Of a stretch of 64,000 nt of DNA, positions 35,248 to 44,636 are shown piece after piece. The notes beneath the pieces were generated by a model. That model searched no databases. It was not told the DNA's origin and saw nothing but the letters and a program-made list of their open reading frames with translations. The translations under genes and the position numbers were made by a program. Source of the stretch: Chromohalobacter canadensis (GTDB lineage Bacteria > Pseudomonadota > Gammaproteobacteria > Pseudomonadales > Halomonadaceae). The stretch lies in assembly GCF_029544075.1 (NCBI RefSeq), contig NZ_JAJQJH010000011.1:1-64000 (forward strand), in the 5' to 3' direction. How positions within the stretch are numbered: position 1 is the stretch's first letter; every line of letters starts with the position of its first letter.

Positions 35248-36075
35248 TTACTGCTCCACCTGGCGTCGCGAGACCAGCGCCACGTGATCGAGGAAAAGCC
35301 GAAAGAGCTGTGACTGGCTGGAAACCTCTAGGCGTTGATAGAGGTGCTTGCGGTGGACCTTGACGGTGCCGTCGCTGATGCCCAGCTCGCGGGCCGCCGA
35401 TTTGGTGGAATGGCCCGCCAGCAGCAGGCGCACGATCTCTCGTTCGCGTGCCGTCAGGCGCTCCCGCCCGAAGCTATCGAAGGCTTCTTCCACTGGCTCT
35501 CGTTCGGCTAGGCATTGATGGAAGCGATGTTCCTGCCACTTCCAGTATTCTCCGAGCAGCACTTCCAGCACTGGCGAGATGTGTCGTAACGCCTGCAGAT
35601 CCCGGCGAGTGATCCGTGGGGCATCGTCGCGAAATCCCAGTGACACCACCATGATAACGTCCGTGTCGACCCTGGCGAACAAGCCGATCTCGTCGGTGAG
35701 TCCCAGGGCTCGATAATAGTGATGATAGTAATCGCTGTTTTCGAAACGATCCGGGGCCAGCTCGCGCAGCCGGTGCGCGCCACTCTCCAGCCCGTCATAG
35801 ACGGCCTTGAAGAAAGGATCCAGCAGAAAGGCCTGGTTCAAATAGCGTTCGATGCCTTGTTGGCGCTGCGCTGGAGGGTAATTGTCGTGAATCAGCAGCG
35901 GCCGTCGTTGTCCTTTATAGGTGTTGATCAGGATGGTGTCGAAACCGACCAGCTCGCGCAGCGTCTGCTCCAGCAGGAGTGGAAAGCCGCTGCCGGCGAC
36001 GCCTTGGAACAGGCGAGCCAGATGATGGTGCCAGGCTAGGCTGGCTGAATTGGCGAGGTGGTCGGTCGGTGTCAC
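35248..36075 (-). CDS. LuxR-family transcriptional regulator, second polyamine-island copy
   Basis: The 275-residue protein (GTG start at 36075, 12 bp after the upstream gene ends) has a C-terminal LuxR helix-turn-helix: LTAREREIVRLLLAGHSTK then SDGTVKVHRKHLYQRL. Its N-terminal region is related to that of the regulator at 24933. A longer reading with an earlier start would overlap the upstream gene by about 130 bp, so I prefer the GTG. It is the last gene of a minus-strand set with the glutamine-synthetase-like gene and the Pot transporter and probably controls them. Confidence 0.8.
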   Translation of the reverse strand: MTPTDHLANSASLAWHHHLARLFQGVAGSGFPLLLEQTLRELVGFDTILINTYKGQRRPLLIHDNYPPAQRQQGIERYLNQAFLLDPFFKAVYDGLESGAHRLRELAPDRFENSDYYHHYYRALGLTDEIGLFARVDTDVIMVVSLGFRDDAPRITRRDLQALRHISPVLEVLLGEYWKWQEHRFHQCLAEREPVEEAFDSFGRERLTAREREIVRLLLAGHSTKSAARELGISDGTVKVHRKHLYQRLEVSSQSQLFRLFLDHVALVSRRQVEQ

Positions 36076-36086
36076 GAAAAAATAGC

Positions 36087-37454
36087 CTAGACCCTGAGCA
36101 GAAGATGTTCGCGCTCCCAGGAGCTGATCACCTGAAAATACTCGCGGTGCTCGGCGCGCTTGACCGCGAGGTAGCTGTTGGTGAAACGCTCGCCGAGTAT
36201 CTCGGCCAGTGGCTGACACTCGCTCAGCATATCCAGCGCCGGGCGAATATCGTCTGGCAGCTTATGGCCGCCGGACCAAGCCGATCCGATCATCGGCGGA
36301 CGCGGCTCGAGTTGGCCTAGCATGCCGAGATAGCCACAGGCCAGTGAGGCTGCCATAACCAGATAGGGATTGGCATCGGCCCCCGCCAGGCGATTCTCGA
36401 CCCGGGTCGCCTCGGGCGTCGAGACTGGCACGCGCAGGCCCACGGTGCGGTTGTCGGTGCCCCACTCGACATTGGTCGGTGCCGAGCCGCTGGTCTCGGT
36501 ACGCATCAGCCGGCGGTAGGAGTTGACATTGGGTGCCAGTAGCGGCATGGCCGAGGGCAGGTATTGTTGCAGTCCGCCGATGAACTGTTGGAACAGTCGA
36601 CTAGATTTGCCATTTTCGCCAGCGAACAGATTATCACCGGATTCGGCGTCCAACAGGCTTTGATGGAGGTGCATCGAACTGCCCGGCTCATTGGCCATCG
36701 GTTTGGCCATGAAAGTGGCATACATGCCGTGACGTAGCGCCGTTTCGCGCAGGGCGCGCTTGAACATTACTACCTGATCAGCCAGCCGCAGGGGGTCGCC
36801 GTGCTGGAAGTTGACCTCCATCTGCCCGGCGCCTTCTTCGTGAATCAGAGTATCCAGGTCGAGGTCCATAGCATCGCAGTAGTCGTACATTTCCTCGAAC
36901 AACGGGTCGAACTCGTTGACCGCATCGATGGAGAACGATTGACGACTGCTTTCCTGGCGGCCGTTGCGGCCGATCGGTGGTTCCAGGGGGTAGTCGGAGT
37001 CGGTGTTAGTCTTGACTAGGAAGAACTCGACCTCGGGCGCGACGACCGGCTTCCAGCCGCGCGCTTCGTAGAAAGATATTACCCGCTTGAGCACATGGCG
37101 GGGGGAAAGTTCCACCGGCTCTCCAGTCAGGTAGTGGCAATCGTGGATGATCTGAGCGGTGGCGTCATCGGCCCAGGGAACGAGGAAGATGGCATTGGGA
37201 TCGGGTACCAGCTCCATGTCCCGCTCTGCAGGGTTCCAGAAGTGGATGTCGTCATCGTCAGGATAGCCGCCAGTGACGGTCTGGATGAAGATCGAGTCCG
37301 GCAGTCGCGGACGACCGCCACCCAGATACTTGCCTGCGGGCATGATCTTGCCCTTGAGAATGCCGGTGAGGTCGGTGACCAGACACTCGACCTCGGTAAT
37401 GCCGTGAGTCTGGAACCAGTCGTTGAAGTGGGGGTGTTCCTGGCGGTTACTCAT
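36087..37454 (-). CDS. Glutamine synthetase family, second probable gamma-glutamylpolyamine synthetase
   Basis: The 455-residue ligase resembles PuuA: VTDLTGILKGKIMPAGKY, VVAPEVEFFLV, IHEEGAGQMEVNFQHGDPL, FMAKPMANEPGSSMHLHQSL and NRTVGLRVP. It probably joins glutamate to putrescine or a related amine. It is distinct from the copy at 25982. A clear AAGGA precedes the ATG. It follows the Pot transporter binding-protein gene after a hairpin and is followed by a LuxR regulator gene, so uptake, activation and control are encoded together. Confidence 0.9.
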   Translation of the reverse strand: MSNRQEHPHFNDWFQTHGITEVECLVTDLTGILKGKIMPAGKYLGGGRPRLPDSIFIQTVTGGYPDDDDIHFWNPAERDMELVPDPNAIFLVPWADDATAQIIHDCHYLTGEPVELSPRHVLKRVISFYEARGWKPVVAPEVEFFLVKTNTDSDYPLEPPIGRNGRQESSRQSFSIDAVNEFDPLFEEMYDYCDAMDLDLDTLIHEEGAGQMEVNFQHGDPLRLADQVVMFKRALRETALRHGMYATFMAKPMANEPGSSMHLHQSLLDAESGDNLFAGENGKSSRLFQQFIGGLQQYLPSAMPLLAPNVNSYRRLMRTETSGSAPTNVEWGTDNRTVGLRVPVSTPEATRVENRLAGADANPYLVMAASLACGYLGMLGQLEPRPPMIGSAWSGGHKLPDDIRPALDMLSECQPLAEILGERFTNSYLAVKRAEHREYFQVISSWEREHLLLRV

Positions 37455-37480
37455 GGGGTTTCCTTGCTCTGCAAATGAGA

Positions 37481-37500
37481 CCCCGACCGACTGGCCGGGG
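37481..37500 (-). terminator. Intra-operon hairpin between transporter and ligase genes
   Basis: On the minus strand CCCCGGCC-AGTC-GGTCGGGG makes an 8-bp stem with one G-T pair, placed between the substrate-binding protein gene and the ligase gene. There is no T-run. It could be an mRNA 3'-end stabiliser that keeps binding-protein mRNA abundant, or an attenuator. Confidence 0.45.
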
Positions 37501-37509
37501 CCCGTTGTC

Positions 37510-38577
37510 TCAGCGTGCCTGAACCTCTGACCACAACTGCTGGAAGACCTGCAGTTGCTCGCCCTCGAGACTGGGCGTGAAATGCAGCCGTTTCATGTCT
37601 TCTTCCGATGGCTGAATCGGGGGTTGGGTCAGTATTTCGTCGAGGTAGGGCTGAGCCGCCGCATTGGGGCTGGCGTAGTAGTTGTAGTTGGATAGCTGAG
37701 CGCCGATCTTGGCGTCGAGGATGAAGTTAATGAACTTGTGGGCCAACTCGGGATGGGGAGCCTTGGAGGGGATCAGCATGGTGTCGACCCACATCTCGGT
37801 GCCTTCGTCGGGAATCATGAACTTGATGTTCTCGAAAGAGTCCGGGTTATCCTGGCTGTAGAAGAGATAGTCACCGTTGTAGCTCAAGGCGACGTGTGTC
37901 ACGCCACGCGCCAGTTGTTGCAGGCTCGGTGTGCCGTCGACGAAACCGCTGAAGTTGTCGCGATTCTTGGTCTCGATCAGCAGCCTTGCGGCCTCCTTCC
38001 AGGCCTCGGTATCGGTGCAGTCATAGCCGTGGCCCAGATAGGCGCAGGCACCACCCATGCTTACCTGTCCATCGCCCATCAGCGCGAAAGGGTGCCCCGG
38101 ATTGACCTCGGGGTCGAACATCAGCGACCAACTCTTGGGCGCATCGGGGAACGTCTCGGCATTGTACACCAGGCCGGTCACCCCCCACTGGTAAGGCGCC
38201 GAATAGGTGCTCTGCGGATCGTAGCTGGGGCTCTCGAACTGCTCCATGACGTTGTCCAAGTTGGGAATCTTGGACTTGTCGAGCTTCTGTACCATGCCGG
38301 TCTCGATGAGCCGCGGCACATAGTAGTTGGACGGTACGATGATGTCGTACTGCGACACTCCACCTGCATTGAGTTTGGCAAACATCTCGGGTAGCGAGTT
38401 GTAGTAGTTCTGCACCACCTCTGCGTCGTATTTCTCCTCGAAGGCCTTGATGATCGCCGGGTCCATGTACTGGGTCCAGTTGAACAGATACAGCTTGTTG
38501 TCTTCCTGAGCCTGGACGCCGCTGGCCAGCAGCAGACCTCCGAGTGTAGCGGCGATTCTTGTGGTCATTGTTTTCAT
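37510..38577 (-). CDS. Polyamine ABC transporter substrate-binding protein (PotF-like)
   Basis: The 355-residue protein has a signal peptide of about 23 residues (ATLGGLLLASGVQA) and then LYLFNWTQYMDPAIIKAFE, the start of the PotD/PotF fold. Residues that shape the polyamine pocket are visible in YDIIVPSNYYVPRL and YQWGVTGLVYN. A GGAGAG ribosome binding site precedes the ATG. It is the last transporter gene in the order ATPase-permease-permease-binding protein. Putrescine or spermidine is the likely ligand. Confidence 0.92.
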   Translation of the reverse strand: MKTMTTRIAATLGGLLLASGVQAQEDNKLYLFNWTQYMDPAIIKAFEEKYDAEVVQNYYNSLPEMFAKLNAGGVSQYDIIVPSNYYVPRLIETGMVQKLDKSKIPNLDNVMEQFESPSYDPQSTYSAPYQWGVTGLVYNAETFPDAPKSWSLMFDPEVNPGHPFALMGDGQVSMGGACAYLGHGYDCTDTEAWKEAARLLIETKNRDNFSGFVDGTPSLQQLARGVTHVALSYNGDYLFYSQDNPDSFENIKFMIPDEGTEMWVDTMLIPSKAPHPELAHKFINFILDAKIGAQLSNYNYYASPNAAAQPYLDEILTQPPIQPSEEDMKRLHFTPSLEGEQLQVFQQLWSEVQAR

Positions 38578-38637
38578 CGTTTCGCTCTCCTTCGGTGCTA
38601 CGTTTTGTTGGTGCTACATCGTTTTGACAGGAAGCGC

Positions 38638-39435
38638 CTAGCGGCGTCCCTGCCGATTGAACAGCATGCTGAATATCGCGGCCATGGCCACCGCACCGAT
38701 CATCAGGGTGGCAATCGCGTTGATTTCGGGCGTCACTCCCTTCTTGATGGCGCTCCAGATATAGATCGGTAATGTGGCGCTTTCCGGCCCTGCCGTGAAG
38801 AAACTGATCACGAAGTCGTCGATCGACAGCGTAAACGACAGGAAGAAGGCAGAAATCAGTGCCGGCTTGATGGTCGGCACCATGAAGTGCACCACGCGCT
38901 TGATCGGTGACGCATAGAGGTCCTTGGCGGCCTCGAACAGCGTCGGGTCCAGGCCTACGAAGCGCGAGTAGACGATCAGCGCCACGAAGGGAATCTGGAA
39001 CGTCACATGCGCGATGATCATGGTGCCGAGCCCGGGTTCCAGCAGCCCGGTCCATGCGTGGATCTGCACGAAGAAAGCCATCTCTGAGATGCCGAAGACG
39101 ATATCGGGTAGCACGATCGGCAGGTAGATCAGAGCGATCAGCCAGCCCAGCTTGCGGTGGCGATGACGATACATGCCGTAGCCAATCAAGCATCCAATCA
39201 CCAGCGCTATGATCGAGGAGCTCACCGCCAGCACTAGGCTATTACCGAAGGCGTTGATGATCTGCTCGTTGTCGAACAACCTGCGATACCAGGCCAGCGA
39301 GAAGTTCTCGAAAACGGCTGTGCTGTTGGCCGAATTGAATGAGAACAGCACGATCACGAACAAGGGGACGTAGAGGAAGAAGAGCGTCCCCCACCAAATG
39401 CCGGCGAGGCCGCGCGCAAGCGTTCGCTTTCTCAT
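38638..39435 (-). CDS. Polyamine ABC transporter permease (PotI/PotC-like)
   Basis: The 265-residue inner-membrane permease has six predicted helices and a cytoplasmic coupling loop with EAAKDLYASPIKRVVHFMVP, the EAA motif of binding-protein-dependent permeases. It starts with FFLYVPLFVIVLFSFNS, usual for PotC/PotI. Its ATG overlaps the stop of the other permease (ATGA). Confidence 0.92.
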   Translation of the reverse strand: MRKRTLARGLAGIWWGTLFFLYVPLFVIVLFSFNSANSTAVFENFSLAWYRRLFDNEQIINAFGNSLVLAVSSSIIALVIGCLIGYGMYRHRHRKLGWLIALIYLPIVLPDIVFGISEMAFFVQIHAWTGLLEPGLGTMIIAHVTFQIPFVALIVYSRFVGLDPTLFEAAKDLYASPIKRVVHFMVPTIKPALISAFFLSFTLSIDDFVISFFTAGPESATLPIYIWSAIKKGVTPEINAIATLMIGAVAMAAIFSMLFNRQGRR

Positions 39436-40352
39436 ATCACCACCTCCTCACCGCCGCCCAGACGCTTGCCGATACGCCGCATGGCGAACAGCCCGATGAA
39501 TGTCGCTATCAACATCAAAATCGCCCCTGCAGCTCCCAGCGGCCAATTGGAACTTCCAGAGAACTGGTTGGCGACCAGGTTGCCGAGCATCATGCCCTTG
39601 CCGCCGCCGAGAAGCTCGGGAATTACGTACATGCCGAAGGCGGGAATCGCTACCAGTACCGTGCCGGCCAGTAGTCCTGGGAGCGTCTGCGGAAAAACAG
39701 CGTGCCAAAAAGCTCGCACCGGGCTGGCATAGAGATCTTGTGCGGCCTGTACCTGCGCCGTATCGAGCTTCTCGAAGGCGGCATACAGCGGGAGCACCAT
39801 GAATGGCAAGAAGTTGTAGACCAGCCCCAGGGTGACCGCGAAGTTGGAGGGGTAAAGCCCCATGTTGGGTGCCACCAGCCCGAGGCTCTCGGCCAGGCTG
39901 GAAAGCGGTGTGCCGGGGGCCAGCAGGTTCATCCAGCCGAAGGCGCGAATCACCTGATTGGTCCATGACGGCACGACGACCAGCAGCAACAGGATCGGCC
40001 GCCACTTCTCACGGCAGGTCGTGATGTAATAGGCCACCGGGTAGGCGATGATCACGACCAGCACCGTCGATACCAGGGTCTGCCACAGCGAACGCAGCAG
40101 CGTGTAGAGGTTGCCTGGACTCCAGCCTAGAAAGCCGACGCCGGCCAGGCGCTCGAAAGAGTCCAGCGACAGCGGCATCTGCGGCAGGCCATAGGGCCCG
40201 TTGGTCATGAAGGCCACACCCATCAGGTACGCGCTGGGCAACACCAAGAAGATGAATATCCAGAATGCCCCTGGGGTCACCGTGAACAGCAGATGGCGAG
40301 TCTCGCTGACTACCGCCCGGCGTCGCGACGCCATTGGGGATGTTCGCACCAT
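39432..40352 (-). CDS. Polyamine ABC transporter permease (PotH/PotB-like)
   Basis: The 306-residue permease has six helices and the coupling-loop motif QAAQDLYASPVRAFWHAVFP. A large periplasmic loop after the first helix is typical of PotB/PotH. It follows the ATPase gene by 11 bp and overlaps the second permease gene by 4 bp. Confidence 0.92.
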   Translation of the reverse strand: MVRTSPMASRRRAVVSETRHLLFTVTPGAFWIFIFLVLPSAYLMGVAFMTNGPYGLPQMPLSLDSFERLAGVGFLGWSPGNLYTLLRSLWQTLVSTVLVVIIAYPVAYYITTCREKWRPILLLLVVVPSWTNQVIRAFGWMNLLAPGTPLSSLAESLGLVAPNMGLYPSNFAVTLGLVYNFLPFMVLPLYAAFEKLDTAQVQAAQDLYASPVRAFWHAVFPQTLPGLLAGTVLVAIPAFGMYVIPELLGGGKGMMLGNLVANQFSGSSNWPLGAAGAILMLIATFIGLFAMRRIGKRLGGGEEVVI

Positions 40353-40363
40353 TTCGCTTCTCC

Positions 40364-41500
40364 TTAGGCTGCGACGCGAACCAGGTCTTCCGGGCAGACG
40401 CTGATCGTCACCCGGTCGCCGATGTTGTGCATGCGTTGGCCGAGGTTGCTGGCCACCGCCATTAGCGACCGGCCGTTGACGGTCAGGCGGTATTCGATGC
40501 GGCTGCCGCGGTAGAGCCGCTCCGCGACCGTCCCCTCGAGCCGGTTGTAGCCCTCAGGTATCTCGCCGTCCAGTTCCAGGGTCTCCGGCCGGATCAGCAG
40601 CCAACCGTCCTGAGAGTCGCGTTGCTCGTCGGGATCGAGCCGCAGCCGGCCGAGCTCGGTGTCCACCCAGTCGTCTTCGGCGGCGCTGATGGCAAATAGG
40701 TTGTCATGGCCCATGAAGTGAGCCACGAAGGCGTTGATGGGATGCTCGTAGACCTCACTGGGGGCCCCGACCTGCTGAATGGTGCCGCCATTGAGAACGG
40801 CGATGCGGTCGGACATGACCATCGCCTCCTGCTGGTCGTGGGTCACGAACACGAAGGTCATGCCGAGCCGCTTCTGCACCCGCAGCAGTTCCACCTGTAA
40901 CTGGCTACGCAGGCCGGCATCCAGGGCCGAAAGTGGCTCGTCGAGCAGCAGGACGTCAGGCTCGCAAATCAGTGCCCGAGCCAGCGCGATGCGCTGGCGC
41001 TGGCCACCGGAGAGCTGATCGACGTGGCGATCGACCAGATCACCGAGCTTTATGAAGTCGGCGATCTCGTCGACCTTGCTGTGGCGCTCAGCCGCTGGCA
41101 TGCCGCGCATCTTTAGCCCGAAAGCCAGGTTCTCGCGCACCGAAAGATGCGGGAAGAGCGCATAGGACTGGAAGACGGTATTGACGCTGCGTTGATGGGG
41201 AGGTGTTTCGGTGATGTCCTTGCCGCCTACCACCAGCGAACCGGCATCCGGCTCTTCGAGTCCGGCGAGGATGCGTAGAAGAGTGGTTTTGCCGCAGCCG
41301 GACGGCCCCAGCAGGGTGAAGAACTCGCCGGCCTGGATGTTCAGGTCGACGCCGTCCAAGGCGACGGTATCTCGCCCGAAGCGTTTTTGCAGGCCCTGCA
41401 TCTCGATCGAAGATGCCTTGTGGTTCGCCCGGTCGCGTTCATTGGCGGCCGGACGAGCGTCCGGATGGTCGGCAATCTCCGCCGTCATGGTCTCGCTCAT
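40364..41500 (-). CDS. Polyamine ABC transporter ATP-binding protein (PotG/PotA-like)
   Basis: The 378-residue ATPase has Walker A in LLGPSGCGKTTLL, the Q-loop in VFQSYALFPH, the signature LSGGQRQRIALARAL and Walker B in VLLLDEPLSALD. The C-terminal 130 residues form the TOBE-type regulatory domain found in PotA/PotG. It is the first gene of the transporter set and follows the FAD oxidoreductase gene by about 30 bp. Confidence 0.93.
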   Translation of the reverse strand: MSETMTAEIADHPDARPAANERDRANHKASSIEMQGLQKRFGRDTVALDGVDLNIQAGEFFTLLGPSGCGKTTLLRILAGLEEPDAGSLVVGGKDITETPPHQRSVNTVFQSYALFPHLSVRENLAFGLKMRGMPAAERHSKVDEIADFIKLGDLVDRHVDQLSGGQRQRIALARALICEPDVLLLDEPLSALDAGLRSQLQVELLRVQKRLGMTFVFVTHDQQEAMVMSDRIAVLNGGTIQQVGAPSEVYEHPINAFVAHFMGHDNLFAISAAEDDWVDTELGRLRLDPDEQRDSQDGWLLIRPETLELDGEIPEGYNRLEGTVAERLYRGSRIEYRLTVNGRSLMAVASNLGQRMHNIGDRVTISVCPEDLVRVAA

Positions 41501-41533
41501 GGAAGTACCCTCTTCGCTTGTCGTTGGCCTTAT

Positions 41534-42823
41534 TTAGAGACGGTCGCGCAGTTTGTAGAAATTGGTCGCCAGCACCAGCAGCGGCTTGCGCAGAGCATGA
41601 CCGCCTGGGAAGTGTCGATGTGGCATGGCGGAAAAGACATCGAAACGTTCGCTCTGGCCGGCGATGGCCTCGGCCATCAGCTTGCCGGCCAGTCCGGCCA
41701 TGGCCATGCCATGGCCGGAGTAGCCTTGGGCATAGTAGAGATTATCGCCCAGACGACCGAAATCGGGCGCTCGATTGAGGGTGATCGCGACATCGCCGCC
41801 CCAGCGGTACTCGATGGGTACCCCCTCGAGTACCGGGAACAGCCGGGCAATCTTGGCGTCCATGCGCGCCTGAAGGCGCGGGGGCTCCCGGCCGTCGTAA
41901 CTGACCTCGCCGCCGTAAATCAGACGTCGATCGGCGCTGAGTCGGTAATAGTCGAGCACGAAGTTGGCATCGGCCAGGGCGTCGTTTTTCGGTAGCACCT
42001 TTGCCGCTTGTGCCTCGCTCAGTGGCGCGGTGGCGATCATGTAGTTGGCTGCCCGCATGACGCGACCGGAGAGCTCCGGAACCAGGTCGCCGTGATAGGC
42101 ATTAGTCGCCAGCACTACGAAATCGGCGGTCACGCTACCATGCTCGGTGGTGACCGTGGCCGGCTGGCCGCGGCGGATCGTGCGTGCGGCGCTATGAGAA
42201 TGCACGCGTACCCCGGCGCGCTGTGCCGCTCGGGCCAGGCCCAGCGTGTAGTTGAGGGGATGAAGGTGGCCGCCTTCCCGGTTGTATAGGGCCGCCGGAT
42301 AGGCATCGGTAACTACGTGCTCGCGTAGGGCATCGCCCTCCAGCCACTCGAGAGCTGCATAACCGTAGTCACGGGCCATCTGCTCACGGAAGGTTGTGAG
42401 CTCCTTGATATGCCGCGGCTTGACCGCTGCGTGAAGGTAGCCCCAGGTCAAATCGCAGGGAATGGCATGGCGCTCGATCAACTCGGCCGTGAGACGCACC
42501 GCCTCACGGCTCATCTCCCATATCTCGCGGGCGCGAGTCAGCCCCAGAGCTTGCTGGACGGTGGTGATGTCGGTGCCCAGACCCGGCAGGATTTGTCCGC
42601 CGCTGCGCCCGGAGGCGCCATGGCCGATATCGCCGGCCTCGAGCAATGTCACCGAGTAGCCACGCTCGGCCAGGTGCAGCGCCGTTGAGCAGCCTGTCAC
42701 CCCGCCACCGATCACGCACACATCGCTCCTTGTTTCGCCTTCAAGGGGCATGGTGGGTTCGAGCTCGACGGCTATGGAGGCCCGGTACCAAGAAACTGGG
42801 GTATCGGAGACGGTACTGCACAT
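41534..42823 (-). CDS. FAD-dependent amine oxidoreductase, PuuB-like
   Basis: The 429-residue D-amino-acid-oxidase-type flavoprotein has the FAD-binding VCVIGGGVTGCSTALHLAERG near residue 30 and GHGASGRSGGQILPGLG, both typical of gamma-glutamylputrescine oxidase relatives, and ends with YYAQGYSGHGMAMAGLAGKL. I place the start at the ATG at 42823, which has AGGATGGA at a good distance; an ATG three codons upstream is possible. It is the first gene of the transporter operon and paralogous to the gene at 43016. Confidence 0.88.
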   Translation of the reverse strand: MCSTVSDTPVSWYRASIAVELEPTMPLEGETRSDVCVIGGGVTGCSTALHLAERGYSVTLLEAGDIGHGASGRSGGQILPGLGTDITTVQQALGLTRAREIWEMSREAVRLTAELIERHAIPCDLTWGYLHAAVKPRHIKELTTFREQMARDYGYAALEWLEGDALREHVVTDAYPAALYNREGGHLHPLNYTLGLARAAQRAGVRVHSHSAARTIRRGQPATVTTEHGSVTADFVVLATNAYHGDLVPELSGRVMRAANYMIATAPLSEAQAAKVLPKNDALADANFVLDYYRLSADRRLIYGGEVSYDGREPPRLQARMDAKIARLFPVLEGVPIEYRWGGDVAITLNRAPDFGRLGDNLYYAQGYSGHGMAMAGLAGKLMAEAIAGQSERFDVFSAMPHRHFPGGHALRKPLLVLATNFYKLRDRL

Positions 42824-43015
42824 AGATTCCATCCTGTTATTGTTTTTGAATAATTTATGAGAATACGACAAAAGTCTCACGTCACGGAGGGAAAGTCCCT
42901 CGGAGAAGCTAACACGTCGGTTACTTTTCACTTATTCAGCTTATAGCCCAGTTCATCGCTTAGATGTCAGCCCGATTTTTGATGTTCATTTCGGTAGTTG
43001 TTGATTTTTAAAAAA

Positions 43016-44317
43016 TCAAATCCCGAGCTTGTCACGCAAGTTGTAGTACCAGGCGCCCATGGCGGTCAGCGGAATCTGCATGGCCCGTCCGCCAGGGAAC
43101 GAGTGCTGGGGTAGGCCGGCGAAAATATCGAAGCGTTCTGACTGCCCCTGAATGGCGTCACTGATCACTTTGCCCGCCAAGTGGGTGCAGGTGAGGCCAT
43201 GGCCGCTATACCCTTGTGCGTAGTAGATGTTGTTGCCGATGCGGCCGAATTGGGGCAAGCGGCTTAGTGTTAGCAGGAAGTTGCCGGTCCAGGCAAAATC
43301 CACCTTGGTGTCTTTCAATTCAGGGAACGTTTTGAGCATTTTCGGCATGATCAGGGCTTCGACTTGTGCCGGCTCGCGGGCACCATAGGTAACGCCGCCG
43401 CCGTAGATCAGCCGGCCATCGCCGGACAGGCGGAAATAGTCAAGGAGATAGTTGCAGTCCTCGACGCAATTGTCTTTCGGTAGTAAACGCTGCCGCACGC
43501 TTTCCGGTAGTGGTTCGGTGGCGATGACCTGGGTGCCGCAGGGGATGGCCTTGGATTCCAGCTTTGGCAGCAGGCCATTTAGATAGGCATTACCGGCGAC
43601 TAGCACGTAGTCTGCTTCAACGTCGCCTTCCTCGGTATGGACGATCGGTTTGTCGCCTTCATGAATTCGCAGTGCCGCGGAGTTCTCGTAGATGGTTCCT
43701 CCCTGAGACTCCACGGCGCCGGCTTCGCCGAGTACCAGATTCAAGGGATGGAAATGCCCCCCACTGTGATCGATTAGGCCGCCAACGTAGCGCTCGGTAC
43801 CCACGTATTGCGGGATGGTATTCTCGTCGAGCAGTTCCAATTGTTCGTGGCCGTGGGCTTCCCAGAGCTTCTTTTTCTCGACCAGCTCCTCGAACTGCTT
43901 GCGGTTGCATGCGGCGAAAATACCGCCTTCCTTCAAGTCACACTGGATGTCGTAGTCCTTGACGATACGACGCAGGATGCGGCCGCCCTCGAAGGCCATC
44001 TTCCCCATCTCTGCACCGATCTTCTGGCCGTAATGGTGCTCGATGAAGTCGATATCGCGGCTGTAGCTGTTGACGATTTGTCCACCGTTACGGCCGGAAG
44101 CACCGAATCCGATGCGGTTGCCTTCCAGGACAACCACTTTGTAGCCATTTTCGGCCATGTGGAGGGCTGTAGACATGCCGGTAAAGCCGGCGCCGACGAT
44201 GCAGATGTCTGCCTTCACGTGACCCTGTAGGGTCGGACGCACGCGCTTGTCATTGGCGGACGCCGCGTAATAGGACTGAGGATGAGACGTTGCCAGCACG
44301 GTTTGCTCCCGAACCAT
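43016..44317 (-). CDS. puuB: Gamma-glutamylputrescine oxidase-like flavoenzyme
   Basis: The 433-residue flavoenzyme matches PuuB over its length: SYYAASANDK at the start, ICIVGAGFTGMSTALHMAENG for FAD, GFGASGRNGGQIVNSYSRDI and YYAQGYSGHGLTCTHLAGKV. PuuB oxidises gamma-glutamylputrescine to the aldehyde with release of ammonia and peroxide. The ATG at 44317 begins the conserved region; reading further upstream passes through the promoter palindrome at 44404. Gene symbol is by similarity. Confidence 0.88.
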   Translation of the reverse strand: MVREQTVLATSHPQSYYAASANDKRVRPTLQGHVKADICIVGAGFTGMSTALHMAENGYKVVVLEGNRIGFGASGRNGGQIVNSYSRDIDFIEHHYGQKIGAEMGKMAFEGGRILRRIVKDYDIQCDLKEGGIFAACNRKQFEELVEKKKLWEAHGHEQLELLDENTIPQYVGTERYVGGLIDHSGGHFHPLNLVLGEAGAVESQGGTIYENSAALRIHEGDKPIVHTEEGDVEADYVLVAGNAYLNGLLPKLESKAIPCGTQVIATEPLPESVRQRLLPKDNCVEDCNYLLDYFRLSGDGRLIYGGGVTYGAREPAQVEALIMPKMLKTFPELKDTKVDFAWTGNFLLTLSRLPQFGRIGNNIYYAQGYSGHGLTCTHLAGKVISDAIQGQSERFDIFAGLPQHSFPGGRAMQIPLTAMGAWYYNLRDKLGI

Positions 44318-44403
44318 CGTTGTATCTTGGCCAGCCTTGGTTAAATGTTGGCCTTTTGAATTTGCGCTTTGGGATAACGTTACGAAGGGGTGGCAACCCT
44401 GTG

Positions 44404-44423
44404 ATATACCCCCTTGGGTATAT
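44404..44423. promoter_or_regulatory. ATATACCC palindrome upstream of puuB-like and AstE-like genes
   Basis: ATATACCC-CCTT-GGGTATAT is a perfect 8+8 bp inverted repeat. It is about 87 bp upstream of the PuuB-like start and about 210 bp upstream of the divergent hydrolase. It is the best of three related motifs in the polyamine island. Confidence 0.55.
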
Positions 44424-44636
44424 TTTAAGAGCAAGCCGTCCCAGGAGGCCCCCACGCATCTCTCAGGAGATGCGCACACTCCTTTTTGCGCGTCATGGCA
44501 GTGCTTGAAAGCTCGCGCTGGTGACGTTCGTCGCTTTCTTCGTTGACGGCTAAACAAAGAATCGCTTGCATGAATGGGTGTCATGAGGCGCCATGGCGGG
44601 TATAAAGAATTCGCTATCTTCGGTATAGGAACACTC

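Noticed and set aside
43001-43019. AT-rich palindrome TTGATTTTTAAAAAATCAA at the puuB-like stop
   Set aside because: It overlaps the stop codon, has no GC stem and no T-run after it, so it is not a convincing terminator.
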